Of a DNA stretch of 64,000 nt, positions 19,680 through 31,719 are shown one piece after another. The stretch lies in NCBI GenBank assembly GCA_037176705.1, contig CM073891.1, positions 90,478,327 through 90,542,326 of the forward strand, written 5' to 3'. Numbering within the stretch: the first letter of the stretch is position 1; each line of letters opens with the position of its first letter. The stretch comes from Molossus alvarezi (Eukaryota > Chordata > Mammalia > Chiroptera > Molossidae). Below the pieces are notes generated by a model that worked only from the letters and a program-made list of their open reading frames with translations, was not told where the DNA came from and made no database searches. Made by a program: the position numbers and the translations under genes.

Positions 19680-20020
19680 TAGAGTGATATTTTTCCAAAA
19701 TGCAATTCTGATCACATTGGTCACCTGTTTGGAATTCTTCAGTGGTAACCCATATGCTAGAGAATGAAGTTCAAATCCCTTGGTGTGGCACACATGGCCT
19801 TGAATACCTTCTGCCTCCTCTTCCCACTCTCGTCCTCAGGCATCCTGTGTTTAAGCCAGACTTTTTAACTTGCCATTCACTGAACAAGTGGTGCCCCCTC
19901 TGAAACACAGCTTTTCACATGCCATTCTACCTGTCTGGAATTTCCCTCCCCCTTGTTACATCTGGTCAGTGCCTACTCACCCTTCAGTAGAGCCCTTGAA
20001 AGGTGAGTAGTTTATTGTCC
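19680..20020 (-). mobile_element. L2-type LINE remnant
   Basis: aaatgcaattctgatcacattggtcacc, cttcagtggtaacccat, cacatggccttgaatacc, aatttccctcccccttg and tgcctactcacccttcag follow the order of an old L2-like 3' region in antisense. Confidence 0.5.
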
Positions 20021-20029
20021 CAAGGAGAT

Positions 20030-20222
20030 GAGGAAAAGGACCTCTGTTCTCCTGCACACTCTCCCTGGGTGATTTCATCCAAACTTTTATCTTCAAATAC
20101 CACTCGTACCACATGACTCCCCAGTTCTTACTTCCAGCACAGATACCACCCCATGACTTTAAACCCACATATTCAAATAGACAAGCACCACAGACACAGT
20201 GTGTTTGAAACTGAACTCACCT
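20030..20222 (-). repeat. Ancient interspersed repeat, copy 2
   Basis: Reverse complement aligns with 18,218-18,400, for example gtgctggaagtaagaactgg versus gtgctggaaataagaatttgg, and gggagtcatgtggtacgagtgg versus gggagtcatgtggcatgagtgg. Confidence 0.65.
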
Positions 20223-22490
20223 TCCTCCTCCAGCACCTGCTCCTGCCAGATTCCATATTCCAGTCTCACAATCCATTTTGCCTTGCATTATGTACTATTT
20301 GAGAACATATCTTTCAGTTATTGTACTGAATTATTTATCTTGGAGATCAGAAACTGCATCTTATCTTTGTGCCCAATGAAATGCCAGCACTCAATATGCA
20401 CATTTGAATAGCTGGAGATAATTAGCTCCTCAATGACAATGAAGAGGCAATATGACAGTATCTTCTCATCGTTCCTTTCAGGGTGGCCAATAGTGGTATG
20501 GGATCAAAAACGATCATAATTGAGAAATGACATTCTAGGGCTAACATTCGTCCCCGGGTCTAGGGCAGGACCTGTACGGGCGCTGAGAGATTCCAAGGAG
20601 CACATCATGAAGGAACAGCCACGGGTGGAGCATTCCCTGTGCACGTTTAGGACCAAGATTCTGAATATCCACATCCACGCTCACTGGCCTGCCCCCCTGG
20701 AAGACCCCGCCCCTTTCCATGTGTGATCTGGGACAGTGGTCAGGCTGTAGTCATGAGTGGCTTTGAGGATACAGTCGGGAGAATGCACAGCTGGGAGACT
20801 GGGCAAACCAAGGACTGACAGCTGGAAAGGGGAGGTCCCGTTCTCTAAATAAATGATTCTGAGGTAAAATTAGTATAATCTTTAAAACCCTAACTATTTA
20901 ATTCATTAGACAAATTTTCATTCTAAAGAGCAGTTTTTACTTTGATATACTATCTGTTTGCACATTGGTTATTCTGCACTAATTTTCAAATAATCACTTA
21001 TTCCAGATTTAAACATTGTGTAATTAGCCATATAGTCTTTAGTACAAGTTCAAGTTTCTTAGACAACTTTTATGAAGTTACATATTTTTAAAAATTAGGC
21101 ATGTAATGGAAAAGCATACCAATCTCCTCTAATCAAAACACTTGCCACTAGCATAAACTTCTAAATTCTCTTTCTGAACTCTCAGATGATTCATCTGAAT
21201 AATCTGTTACATAAATACAGAAACAAATGATCTAAAGCCAATCCCGAATTTGCAAATTACCTGCCCTAAATTTATTATGCATTAATTCCCCTTCAAACTG
21301 GGGCTGCCAGGTGGCAGCACCCATCAAAAACCAGTGCATTGACTCATGTGATCAAATAATCCAACAAACAGCAGCTCAGAGGAACTCTTTACACTGAAGC
21401 AAAATTGTGAATATTAAACCTCTTTGACATTTAAAAGGTCAGAAGGAAAATAAAATTATTATATTATTTGTGAATGTCTTTCTAGAAGTTATACTTTATC
21501 TTTGCGGCACTTGCTTTATCAACATGTCACCGATTCGGTGTAAAACTATGCAGGAGAACAGCAGAAAGCTGAAAAGGTCATCTTCAGGAGGAGCAAGGTA
21601 ATACTAACACTCTCATTTATTTTTTTCTCTAAATGCTGCCAAGAAATTCTGGCGACTCTTCAGAGACACGCATAGGGTGTTCAACAGGAATCTTGACCTG
21701 TCAGAACTTGTTTGTATGGTAACTATGCTTTTACCCCAGAGGATGTCACTAATAACAGTTAATTTTAAAGAAATGAAAATAATTTTTAACACATGCAAAA
21801 AAGACAAAACAAAACTTCTCCATATGATATTTATAAATTAAAAGTCACCACTGGGGTGATAAAGGTATGAAATCAATGGAAAATGCTTAAGGAAAGAAGA
21901 CTGGCAGAGATTACTTGAGGGTTGGAGAGAGGATTTTGAGGTAATTCCAAATACATTCTTATGTAATCTTTCATTAAGTATTTGGGATTACTCAAACATG
22001 CCAGTTACCTAATCTTTCAAATAGAAAAAATATTTTAATGATGCTGGAAGGAAGATGGAGACTGGGGATAAGGAAAACCTATTTTATTCATTGACTACTC
22101 CAAAAATCTGGGATTGTACTAATCTCAAAACTTGACTTGCTTTAGTGGCTGCTGGTTTAGCTGCATTATTATAACATATTTTCCTTTATGTTGCATTTAA
22201 ATTTTATTTTGAAAATAGAATGACAGCATTTCCCTTTGGGTCTTTGCATATGCATACATAAGCAGAAAAATCCCAAGCCTTCTACATTTGAAGAAAAGAT
22301 ATTGGAGTAATATTTTTATTTTTCACCTAGACCATCACTGGTGTATTTGTGCACCAGGGAGGCAGAAAACTACAGTAGTTAAGGGGGAATAAATGATAAT
22401 GGGAAAAAAAAAACAAAACTGAAACTAGAAAAAAATATAAAATAGGATTTTTAAAAATTGAGACTCACATTTACTAATTCTACTTACAGT
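20223..22490. other. Intergenic sequence
   Basis: Mostly AT-rich, single-copy-looking sequence. No gene or clear repeat seen. The part around 21,240-21,480 is free of repeats and could be a conserved non-coding element, but this is only a guess. Confidence 0.4.
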
Positions 22491-22510
22491 GTTCTCCCAA
22501 TCACCAATCT

Positions 22511-22689
22511 TTCTTTTTTAAAAAAATTAATTTTATTCATTGATTCTAAAGAGATTGAACGGGGGAGAGAATGAAACATCAATTCGTTGCTTGGCACCCA
22601 TGACTCATTGGGTTGATTCCTCCATGTGCCTCAAATGGGTATCCAACCCCAAACCTTGGCTTATCCAACTGAGCTACCCGACCAGGGCT
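22511..22689 (-). mobile_element. Bat tRNA-derived SINE, diverged
   Basis: Reverse read: agccctggtcgggtagctcagttggataagccaaggtttggggttgg, the tRNA-like head, and an A-rich tail near 22,518. Flanked by imperfect ...ccaatctt duplications. Confidence 0.8.
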
Positions 22690-23808
22690 TTCCTATTGCC
22701 AATCTTAAAACTCTGCTTGAAAACAATTTTCCTTCCTTCTATTCACTGCCTTAGACTCTTGTCCTAGCTGGGAAAAAAAAAAAAGGTGATTGTTTCTTTC
22801 AGGTTCAGAAGCTGATTTAAGGGGCCAATTTGCATTGTCTTATAGAGAACAGAACTGAGACATCATTGAATGGTTGTTTGTTTCCCTATAGTTAATTGGG
22901 CAAAATGCCTTTTCCTTTCACTTAATTTGTTTCTTTCAACACCACAAACACTAGACGTGTCTTATTTTCTTGCCTGTTTTCCAATAAGTTAAAGTACATG
23001 GAACCAAATTAGAATCTCCCTTCTCTTACTACTAAGAAAATTAGAAAGTTGGATTTAAAGTGTTGTTTGTCCTCATGCTCCTTGGGAGAACTTCCAATCG
23101 TTAAACTGACAGTGCAGCTGTTGACTGAAAATTATACAGAAAGATTTAATACATTCTCAACCTAATTTTCTATCTGGCAAATTTATTGTAAGGGTTTACA
23201 ATATACTTATGCTTAAATAAAGGCAAGCCTATTTACATTTATTAAAAACAAAAATAATTTGGATGTAGAATATAAAGTTGAATCATTTCAAACCACTACT
23301 AAATGACAGGAGTGTCTGGTGATGACTAAACGCTTGGACAATGTGCGGTGACTGCCATCATTGAGCCAAAATATGAGCACATGCTTCAGTCAGAGGCTGG
23401 CCCTCAAAGCGAGCCAGGTTTCCTAGGCAAACACAGGGATAGGATGTGGTGGCTTCTACCAACATCCCTATGACAGTGAGAGAGGGTGACACTTGTAGCC
23501 TTAAGTCTTTCTGAAACAGAGTAAATCTGCAACTTATCCACAACTCAAGAAAAGTAGAGAAAACGAGGATAAAACAGTATTACAGTACATAATAAACAGC
23601 AACTGAATTAGTAGTCATATCTGGCTTCTACTATTATTAGCCCCTTCTAACTGACCTTGTGGCAAGCCCCTCAACCACTCTGAACATGGATGGGTACCTT
23701 CACTTGGGAAATGAGAGTAGGCTTGATATAACTCAGTGGTCTCCAACTGTCTTTCAGTTGTGAAAGAAGTAATTTAGATTTGAGGAGGAGGGAGGGGACA
23801 TATCTTAC
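22690..23808. other. Intergenic sequence
   Basis: No gene or clear repeat identified; a short A-run at 22,772-22,783. Confidence 0.4.
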
Positions 23809-23818
23809 TCCATTGTTA

Positions 23819-24008
23819 CACATATATATGTATTTATTGATTTTTTAGAGAGGAAGGGATAGAAACATGGATGTGAAACATCGATCTGCTGCCTCCTGCA
23901 CACCTCCTACTGGGGATCAAGCCTGCATGTGCCCTGACTGGGAATCAAAAGGGGACCTCTCAATCCAGGAAACGATGCTCAATCCACTGAGCCACACAGG
24001 CCAGGCGA
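23819..24008 (-). mobile_element. Bat SINE, ATCAATAAA-tail form
   Basis: ttattgattttttagagaggaag, gctgcctcctgcacacctcc and gagccacacaggccagg. Target duplication tccattgtta at 23809-23818 and 24009-24018. Confidence 0.9.
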
Positions 24009-24219
24009 TCCATTGTTATATTTTAATACCCATCAGATATTTAGTCTTAATAAATAGTTGTTTAAATATGGTGATATTGCTTAAAAATTTTTATACTTAA
24101 GCCTTGATGAAAATCCTCACACAACAAGCAATAACTAAGCTAAAACTGAATTCAGGTCAAGATATGTCAACCAGGACTTCACTGAAGTTGCTGTTAGAGG
24201 TGGTTGGAATAGATTTTCT

Positions 24220-24490
24220 TTTCTTTTCTTTTCTTTTCTTTTTTTATCCTTACCCTAGGACATCTTTCGATATTTTGTTCTGACAGAGTGGGAGGGAGGG
24301 GGAGCGAGAGCGAGAGCAAGCGAGCGAGAGAAACATCGATGTGAAAGGGACACATCTAGTGGTTGCCACCCACACGACCCAACCGGGGCCAAACTACAAC
24401 TGAGGTACATGCCCTTAGCGGGAACCGAACCCGGGTCTCTCCAGACTGCAGGCCAATGCTCTAACTGCTGAGCCAAACCGGCCAGGGCCA
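24220..24490 (-). mobile_element. Bat Ves-type SINE, young
   Basis: Reverse full-length copy with a (TTTTC)n-type tail at the low-coordinate side and head gctgagccaaaccggccagggc. Perfect 13-bp target duplication GAATAGATTTTCT at 24207-24219 and 24491-24503. Confidence 0.95.
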
Positions 24491-24670
24491 GAATAGATTT
24501 TCTAAAGATTCAAGACCTGTACTGGCCCATTTATGCCTTTGAGGTCCGAGAAAAACCACAAAGGATTGCTGGTGTCAGGACTGAAGGGGAAACAAGCTCT
24601 GAAATATAGGAGAGGATAAGAGCAAAGCCTCTGTAGGTCTCTGTAGGTTCATGGTAAGAGTCATGGTTTT

Positions 24671-27600
24671 GAGATTCCAAAATGACAGCAGAGTAAATGG
24701 AAGCTACACAAATCATCTCCCAGGACGAAACTGGAATTACAACTAAAATAAAGACAAATCATCGGGAAAAAGCAACAGAAAAGAAGCTTGTGAGGACCAT
24801 ATAACCAACGACACTGAATCGATCATGGTAGGATTGTGGAGGCACGAGAGGGGGGCTGAGAGCCACAGACATCAGCAGTATTAGCTGTGAGCAGCGCCCT
24901 TGGGGTTAAACTCCCAAGCCCAATCCACAGTACAGAGAGCAGGGACAGAAGCTAAAATAGCCAAAGCCACACACCTCGGGCTCTGACAGAGGGAGGGCGG
25001 ACTGGCCTGGAACTGTGGGGACTCTTGGGATTTGGAAGGTGCTCAGAGCATTTGCTGTGTTGCAGCCACCCAGGACAGTGGCCATCTTACTCCTTCCTTC
25101 GCAGGGCTCTGGGGAGAGGCAGCGGCACCTGCAATGGAAGATTTAACCCTACCTAGGTGGGCCACTGAAATGCAAATTGAGGCTCATTCACAAACATCTG
25201 CCCCACCCTTGGGAAATCCTCTTATGTGGAACACCTGAGGGAGTTTTTCCTTCAACTGAGAACCCAAGGCTCTTCAAGTAACCACGACTAATAGCCTCCA
25301 GGCAAAAAGCAGGAGGATAACTGAACCATTCCTGCGCTTGCAACTCTACCCAGGAAAGTAAGATTTGACTTAACATGGGTCCTACCACACTCATCCAAAC
25401 CCAGTAGAGGGAGCCACAAATGGCAGAACACCAACACCCACAAGGAAAACTTGGCAGGCTCCAAAACACACTGAGACAGCCAAATGGTGAAACAAAAAAA
25501 TGAAGGCCAAATGAAAGAACAAGAGACTTCTACTGAAGATGAGATAAATGAAATGCAATTAAGCAAGTTAAGAGCTAGAATTCAGAGTCATGATCTTGAG
25601 GAAGCTCAACAGCATGAGTAAGGACAACAACACCATGAGTAAAGACATAGAAACATTGAAAATTAACCAATTAGAAATGAAAAACCACCAAGAAGAAATG
25701 AAGAATGATATAGCAGAAATAAAGAACACATTGGAAGGACTAAACAGCAGAGCAGAGGAAGCTGAGGACCGGATCAGTGAATTAGAAGACAGGGTAGAAA
25801 AAAAAATCAACCAATCAGAAAACCAAAAGGAAAAAAAATTAAAAAACAGGAAGACAGCTTAAGACAACTGTGGAACAACTGGAAAAGTAATAATATTCAC
25901 ATCATAGAAGTCCCCAAAGAAAATGGGCAAGGGTTAGAGAATATATTTGATGAAATAGTGACAGAAAACGACCCTACTTTGGTGAAGGAAGAAGGCATTC
26001 AAGTTCAAGAAGCACAGAGAGCCCCAAGCAAGAAGGACCCAAACAGGCCCACACCAAGACACATAGTAATTAAAGTGCCAAAAATTAAAGACAGAGAATC
26101 CCAAAAGCAGCAAGTGATAAGGTTACCTACAAAGGAACCTCCATAAGGTTGTCAGCTACTTCTCAACAGAAACACTACAGGCCAGAAGAGAATGACATGA
26201 AGTAATCAAGGTCATAAAAAACAAAGATCTGGATCAAAAACTACTCTACCCAGCAAGGCTGTCATTCAAAATAGAAGGTCAAATAAAGAGCTTCCCAGAC
26301 AAAAAGAAAAAAAAAAAAAAAAGGCTAAGGGAATACATTAGCACCAAACGAGCACTGCAAGAAATGTTAAAAGGACTGCTGTAATTAGTAGAAGAAATAG
26401 GAAGAAAAATATAACTACACTAAACAAAAATGGCAATAAACAAGTACATATCAATAATCACCTTAAATGTGAATGGATTGAATGCTCTGATAAAAAAGAC
26501 TGAGTAGCAGATTGGATAAGAAAGCATGACTCATATATATGTTGTTTACAAGAGACCCACCTCACAACAAAAGACTCGCATAGGTTGAAAGTGAAGGGAT
26601 GGAAAAATATCTTCCAAGCAAATGGAAAGGAAAAATAAGCTGGGGTAGCAATTCTCATATCTGATAAAACAGATTTCGAAATGAAGGCCATAACTAGAGA
26701 CAAAAAAGGTCACTACATAGTATTGAAAGGATCTATCCAACAGGAAGATATAACCTTGGTAAACATATATGCACCCAATATAGGAAAACCAAAATATATT
26801 AAAAATCTTCTGGAGGACTTCAAAGGAGAAATCGACAGCAATACAATCATAGCAGGGGATTTCAACACCCCGCTGACATCACTGAATAGATCCTCTAGAC
26901 AAAAAAATTAGCAAGGAAACAGAGACTCTAAATGAAGCACTAGACCAAATGGATTTAATAGATATCTATAGAGAATTACACCCCAAAACTACAGAATTCA
27001 CATTCTTCTCAAGTGCACATGGGACATTCTCAAAGACAGACCACATGTTAGGACACAAACTAAGTCTCTGCAAGTTCAAAAAGACTGAAATCATATCAAG
27101 CATCTTCTCAGATCACAATGGCATGAAACTAGAAATCAATTGTAACAAGAACATGCAAAGACATTTGAATACATGGAGGCAAAATGGCATGTTATTAAAC
27201 AATGAATGGGTTACTAAGGAGATCAAGAAAAAAATTAAAAATTACTGGAAACCAATGAAAATGAACACACAACAACACAAAAACTATAGGATGCAGCAAA
27301 AGCAGTTCTGAGAGGGAAGTTCATAACACTAAGGCCTACCTCAAGAAACAAGAAAAATTTCTAATAGACTATCTAACCTCACAACTTAAAGAACTAGAAA
27401 GCAAACAAAAAGAAAACCCCAGAGCAAGTAGAAGGAAGGAAACAGTAAAGATCGGAGCAGAAATAAATGAAATAGAAACCTAAAGTAACAATTCAAAGGA
27501 TCAATGAAACAGATGGCTGGTTTTTCAGAATGTGGGAACAGAGGGATTGTATCTTGACATAATAAAGGCTATATATGAAAGACCTACAACCAGCATCATA

Positions 27601-30018
27601 TTCAATGGGCAAAAACTAAAAGCATTTCCCTTAAGAACAGGAACACGACAAGGATGCCCACTTTCACCACTCTTATTTAACATAGTACTGGAAGTCTTAG
27701 CCACAGCAATCAAGCAGGAAGAAAAAATAAGAGAGATCCAAATTGGAAAGAAAGATGTGAAACTGTCATTATTCGCAAATGACATATTATACATAGAAAA
27801 CTCTAAAGACTCCATCAAAAATCTAATAGGCTTAATAAATGAATTTGGCAAAATAGCAGGATACAAAATTAACATCAAGAAATTGACGGCATTCCTATAC
27901 ACCAATGATAAAGTCACAGAATGAGAAACTAAAGAAACAATCCCATTTACCATCGTGGCAAAAAAATTAAGATACCTAGGAATAAACTTAACCAAAGAAG
28001 TAAAGGACCTATTCTACAGGGCAGAAAACTACAGGTCATTGAAAGAAGTAATACAGTAAGATATAAAAAGTGCAAGCACATACCTTGTTCATGGATTGGA
28101 AGAATTAACATCATTATAATGGGTCCATGTTACCCAAAGCCATCTATAGATTCAATGCAATCCCCAGCAAAATACTAACGACATATTTCACAGAACTAGA
28201 ACAAATACTTCAAAAGTTACTATGGAACCATAAAAGACCCCAAATAGCCACAGAAATCTTGAAAAAGGACAAAGTAGGTGGGATCACAATACCAAATATC
28301 AGGTTATAATACAGACCTACTGTAATCAAAATAGCCTGGTACTGGCATAAGAACGGGCATATAGACCAGTGGAACAGAACAGAGAACCCAGAAATGGACC
28401 CAAGACAATAGGCTCAATTATTTTTGACAAAGGTAGCAAGAGCATACAATGAAGTACAGACTGCCTCTTTAATAAATAGTGTTGGGGCCCTGGCTGATTT
28501 GGCTCAGCAGTTGGAGCGTCAGCCCACGGTCCAGAGAGTCTCGGATTCAGTTTCGACTAAGGGCATGTGCCTTGGTTGCAGTTTGTCCCCAGCCCTGGTT
28601 GGGGTTGCGCAGGGGGCGGCCACTCGATATGTCGCTTTCATGTCGATGTTTCTCTGTCTCTCTTCTTCTCCCTCCCTCCCACTCTATCTAAACAAAAATT
28701 GAAAAATGTCCTTGGGTGAGGATAAAAATTAAAATAAATAAATAAATAAATAAATGGTGTTGGGAAATTGGACAGCTACATGCAAATAAAAAAAAAGAAA
28801 AAAAGAAACTAGACCATCAACTTACACCCTACACAAGAATAAACTCAAAATGGATGACTTAAATGTGACCCATGAATCCATAAACATCCTACAAGAAAAT
28901 GTAGGCAACAAAATATCACACATCTTAAGCAGCAGAATTTTCACTGATACATCACCTAAGGCAACAGAAACAAAAGAAAAAAATGAACATATGGGACTAC
29001 ATCAAACTCAAAAGCTTTTGCACAGCAAAAGAAACAATCATCAAAATGAAAAGGCAACCCACTGTATGGGAGAGCGTAATTGCCAATGATATGTCAGATA
29101 AGGGGTTAATTTCCAAAATATATAGAGTACTCATACAACTCAACAAAAAGAAGACAAAGACAAATTACAAAATGGGCAGAGGAACTAAAGAGACACCTCT
29201 CCAAACAGGACATACAAATGGCCAAAAGACATATAAGAAATGCTCGACGTCACTAATCATCAGAGAGATGCAAATTAAAACAACAATGAGGTATCACCTC
29301 ACACCTGTCAGAATGGCTGCCATCAACAAATCATCAAACAAGTGTTGTAGAGGGTGTGGAGAAAAGGGGACTCTAGTACACTGCTGGTGGGAATGCAGAC
29401 TGTTGCAGCCACTGTGGAAAACGCTATGGTGTTACCCCAAAAAGTTAAAAATTGAACTGCCATTTGACCCAGTGATGCTACTTCTAGGAATATACCCTAA
29501 GAAGCCTGAAACACCAATCAGAAAGAATATATGTATCCCCATGTTCATAGCAGCACTATTTAGAATAGCTAAAATCTGGAAACAGTCCAAGTGTCCATCA
29601 GTAGACGAACGGATAAAAAAGTGGTGCTACATATACACAATGGAGTACTATGCAGCTGCAAGAAAGAAAAATCTCTTATCCTTTGACACGACATGGAGGG
29701 ACCTGGAGAGTATTATCCTAAGCGAAACAAGCCAAGCAGAGAAAGACAAATATCACATGATCTCATTCATTGTGGAATATAATGAACATAACAGTCTGAG
29801 GAACGGGGAAGACCCAGAGACATGGAAGTAGGGTACAGAATGACAACTCTCAGAAGAAGAGGTGGGGAGAGAGGGAAGAGATAAACCACAGAACTTATAT
29901 GCATGTACGCATAACCGATGGACACAGACAACAAAGCTGTGGACAGGGTGGGGGGATGAGAAGGAGGGTGTCAATGGGGAAGAAAAGAAGAAACATCTGT
30001 AACAAAATTGAAAAAAAG
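24671..30018 (+). mobile_element. Near full-length L1, dead (copy 1)
   Basis: Begins gagattccaaaatgacagcag, the usual L1 5' end with a YY1-like aaatg core. The 5' UTR runs to about 25,480. ORF1 follows (coiled coil 25,590-25,862 with KNTLEGLNSRAEEAEDRISELED, C-terminal part to about 26,330), then ORF2 from about 26,430 (AINKYISIITLNVNG; LVNIYAPN and GDFNTPL endonuclease motifs) to 29,831, and a 3' UTR with an A-rich end. ORF2 jumps at about 27,530 from the region after the endonuclease into [21 protein letters not shown], so several hundred bases of the RT domain are missing. The RT FADD box reads FAND. Stops and frameshifts are many. A SINE interrupts it at 28,487-28,748. Confidence 0.9.
28487..28748 (+). 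mobile_element. Bat Ves-type SINE inside L1
   Basis: gccctggctgatttggctcag head, gtccccagccctggttgggg, tccttgggtgaggataaa, then (AAAT)n tail. Duplication AATAAATAGTGTTGGG (28471-28486) / AATAAATGGTGTTGGG (28749-28764). Confidence 0.95.
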
Positions 30019-30313
30019 ATGTCAACCAATTCAAGACGGAAAATTATGTCAATATGACACTTATAATATCATGTTCCATAATGCAATTTGATACTGTAAA
30101 AACTGGATTTACTCTTAAATAGGAAGTTTTAAAAATATCCTTACCAAATATAAGAACATTTTGTGATTATTTAAGAATTAAGGGGAAATTTCAAATTTAC
30201 TAGAAATTCACCAATAGGAAAGTGTCTAACTAAACTAAAAGCCACTGATAAGGTACTGTTATATTTTACTCAAAATAACTGTGTGCTATTCATGTCTTGA
30301 TATGTCAATCTTT

Positions 30314-30535
30314 CTTTGTTGTTGTTAATCCTCACCTGAGATATTTTTCCATCGATTTTTAGATAGAGCGGAAGGGAGGGAAGGAGAGAAACGTCCATGT
30401 GAGAGAGACACATCGAATGGTTGTCTCCCGCTTGGGGCCAGGGGTAACTGGTACATGCTCTTGACTGGGAATTGAACCTAAGCCCCCTTTGGCCTGAGGG
30501 CCGACACTGTAACTGCTGAGCTAAACTGGTTAGAG
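30314..30535 (-). mobile_element. Bat Ves-type SINE, diverged
   Basis: aatcctcacctgagatatttttccatcg at the tail side and gctgagctaaactggttagagc at the head. Imperfect duplication cttgatatgt / cttgatgtgt. Confidence 0.88.
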
Positions 30536-30545
30536 CTTGATGTGT

Positions 30546-31719
30546 TTATCTTAAGGGTGGTTCACATGACCAGCTTACATTTACAATGGACTTCTGTGAA
30601 ATTAAATACTGTATCAATAGTTAGTATGACCACTGATATGAATTTTGAAAAATATGGCTGATTTAGACCTTTGCTCTAAAGCCATTGGCCTCCCTCATGG
30701 CAAAATGGAGGCTACCATATACCACATACAAAAGTAAAGGCAGACTTACCATTAGCTACGAAGTATGTTCCCCATCATATTCATAATAGCCAAATTATTA
30801 CATGTTTTCCCAGTAGCTTCATAAGAAGCAAAGTTTAAAGAAATCCATGAATAAAAGACCAAGATATTACAAGAGAATGCTATGATTTGGATAGAGGTGA
30901 CAATGTCAATAAAATTAGCATGCAAAGTAAAATTCCTCCCCTTTTCCATGAAGTATTTTATTGTACTATGAATAGGCCTTATCTCCATTGTTGTCCTTTA
31001 AGAACTTCATTTCTAAAAAGAGAGTAAGTTATTTCAAGAATTTCTCTGTTGATTAGATGAATATATGACAAGTTTTCTCTTCAAACTTTTTGGTCAAGTT
31101 TGGTTAATACATTCTTAAGTGTTCACATTTGTATGACACGAACAACTTTTTAATAGAACTTATTCTTGAAATCCTTGTTAAATTTGGCTAAAGCTCTTAG
31201 AATGCATTTTGTAGCATCCTACACACTGGATTCCATAACTTAATCTTCAGACACCCACTTGTGCCAGGAGAACAAAAAATTCTATTTATCAAAAACTGCG
31301 CTTCCTGTTTAAAGCAAGCAACCATCTTTAATATCATTTATTTTATTAAGAGCTATTTAAATTCCACATGAACTGCCATATTTGGCTTTTACTAAAACTA
31401 TCAGTAAACTCCAATATTCTGATGTAGAAACGTCAACATTTTGACTATGTGAAAGTCTCTTTCAGTTTGACCTTGCCACACGAATGCTCCGTAAACCACA
31501 GCAGCAGCTTTCCTGGGAGCTGCTGAGCAGCTGTCACTTCCCAGAAGAACAGGGTGTAACATTCTTTTGCTCTCCCTGTTTACTTAATGGCACACTAACT
31601 CTCGGGGCATGCAGTCTGCTGAAAACCATTATTGTTTACTGCTGTGTACCCTTTACTATACTATACACTTACAAGTTTTTCCCCATTTTAATCTCTTAAC
31701 AATAAAAACACAGTATTTT
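30546..31719. other. Intergenic sequence downstream of WASL
   Basis: AT-rich, with no gene or clear repeat. Part may belong to a longer WASL 3' UTR if the hexamers near 31,340 are used. Confidence 0.4.

Noticed and set aside
28983..29831. 282-codon open frame that could be a gene
   Set aside because: It is the C-terminal part of L1 ORF2, lacking all catalytic motifs, in an element that is otherwise broken.
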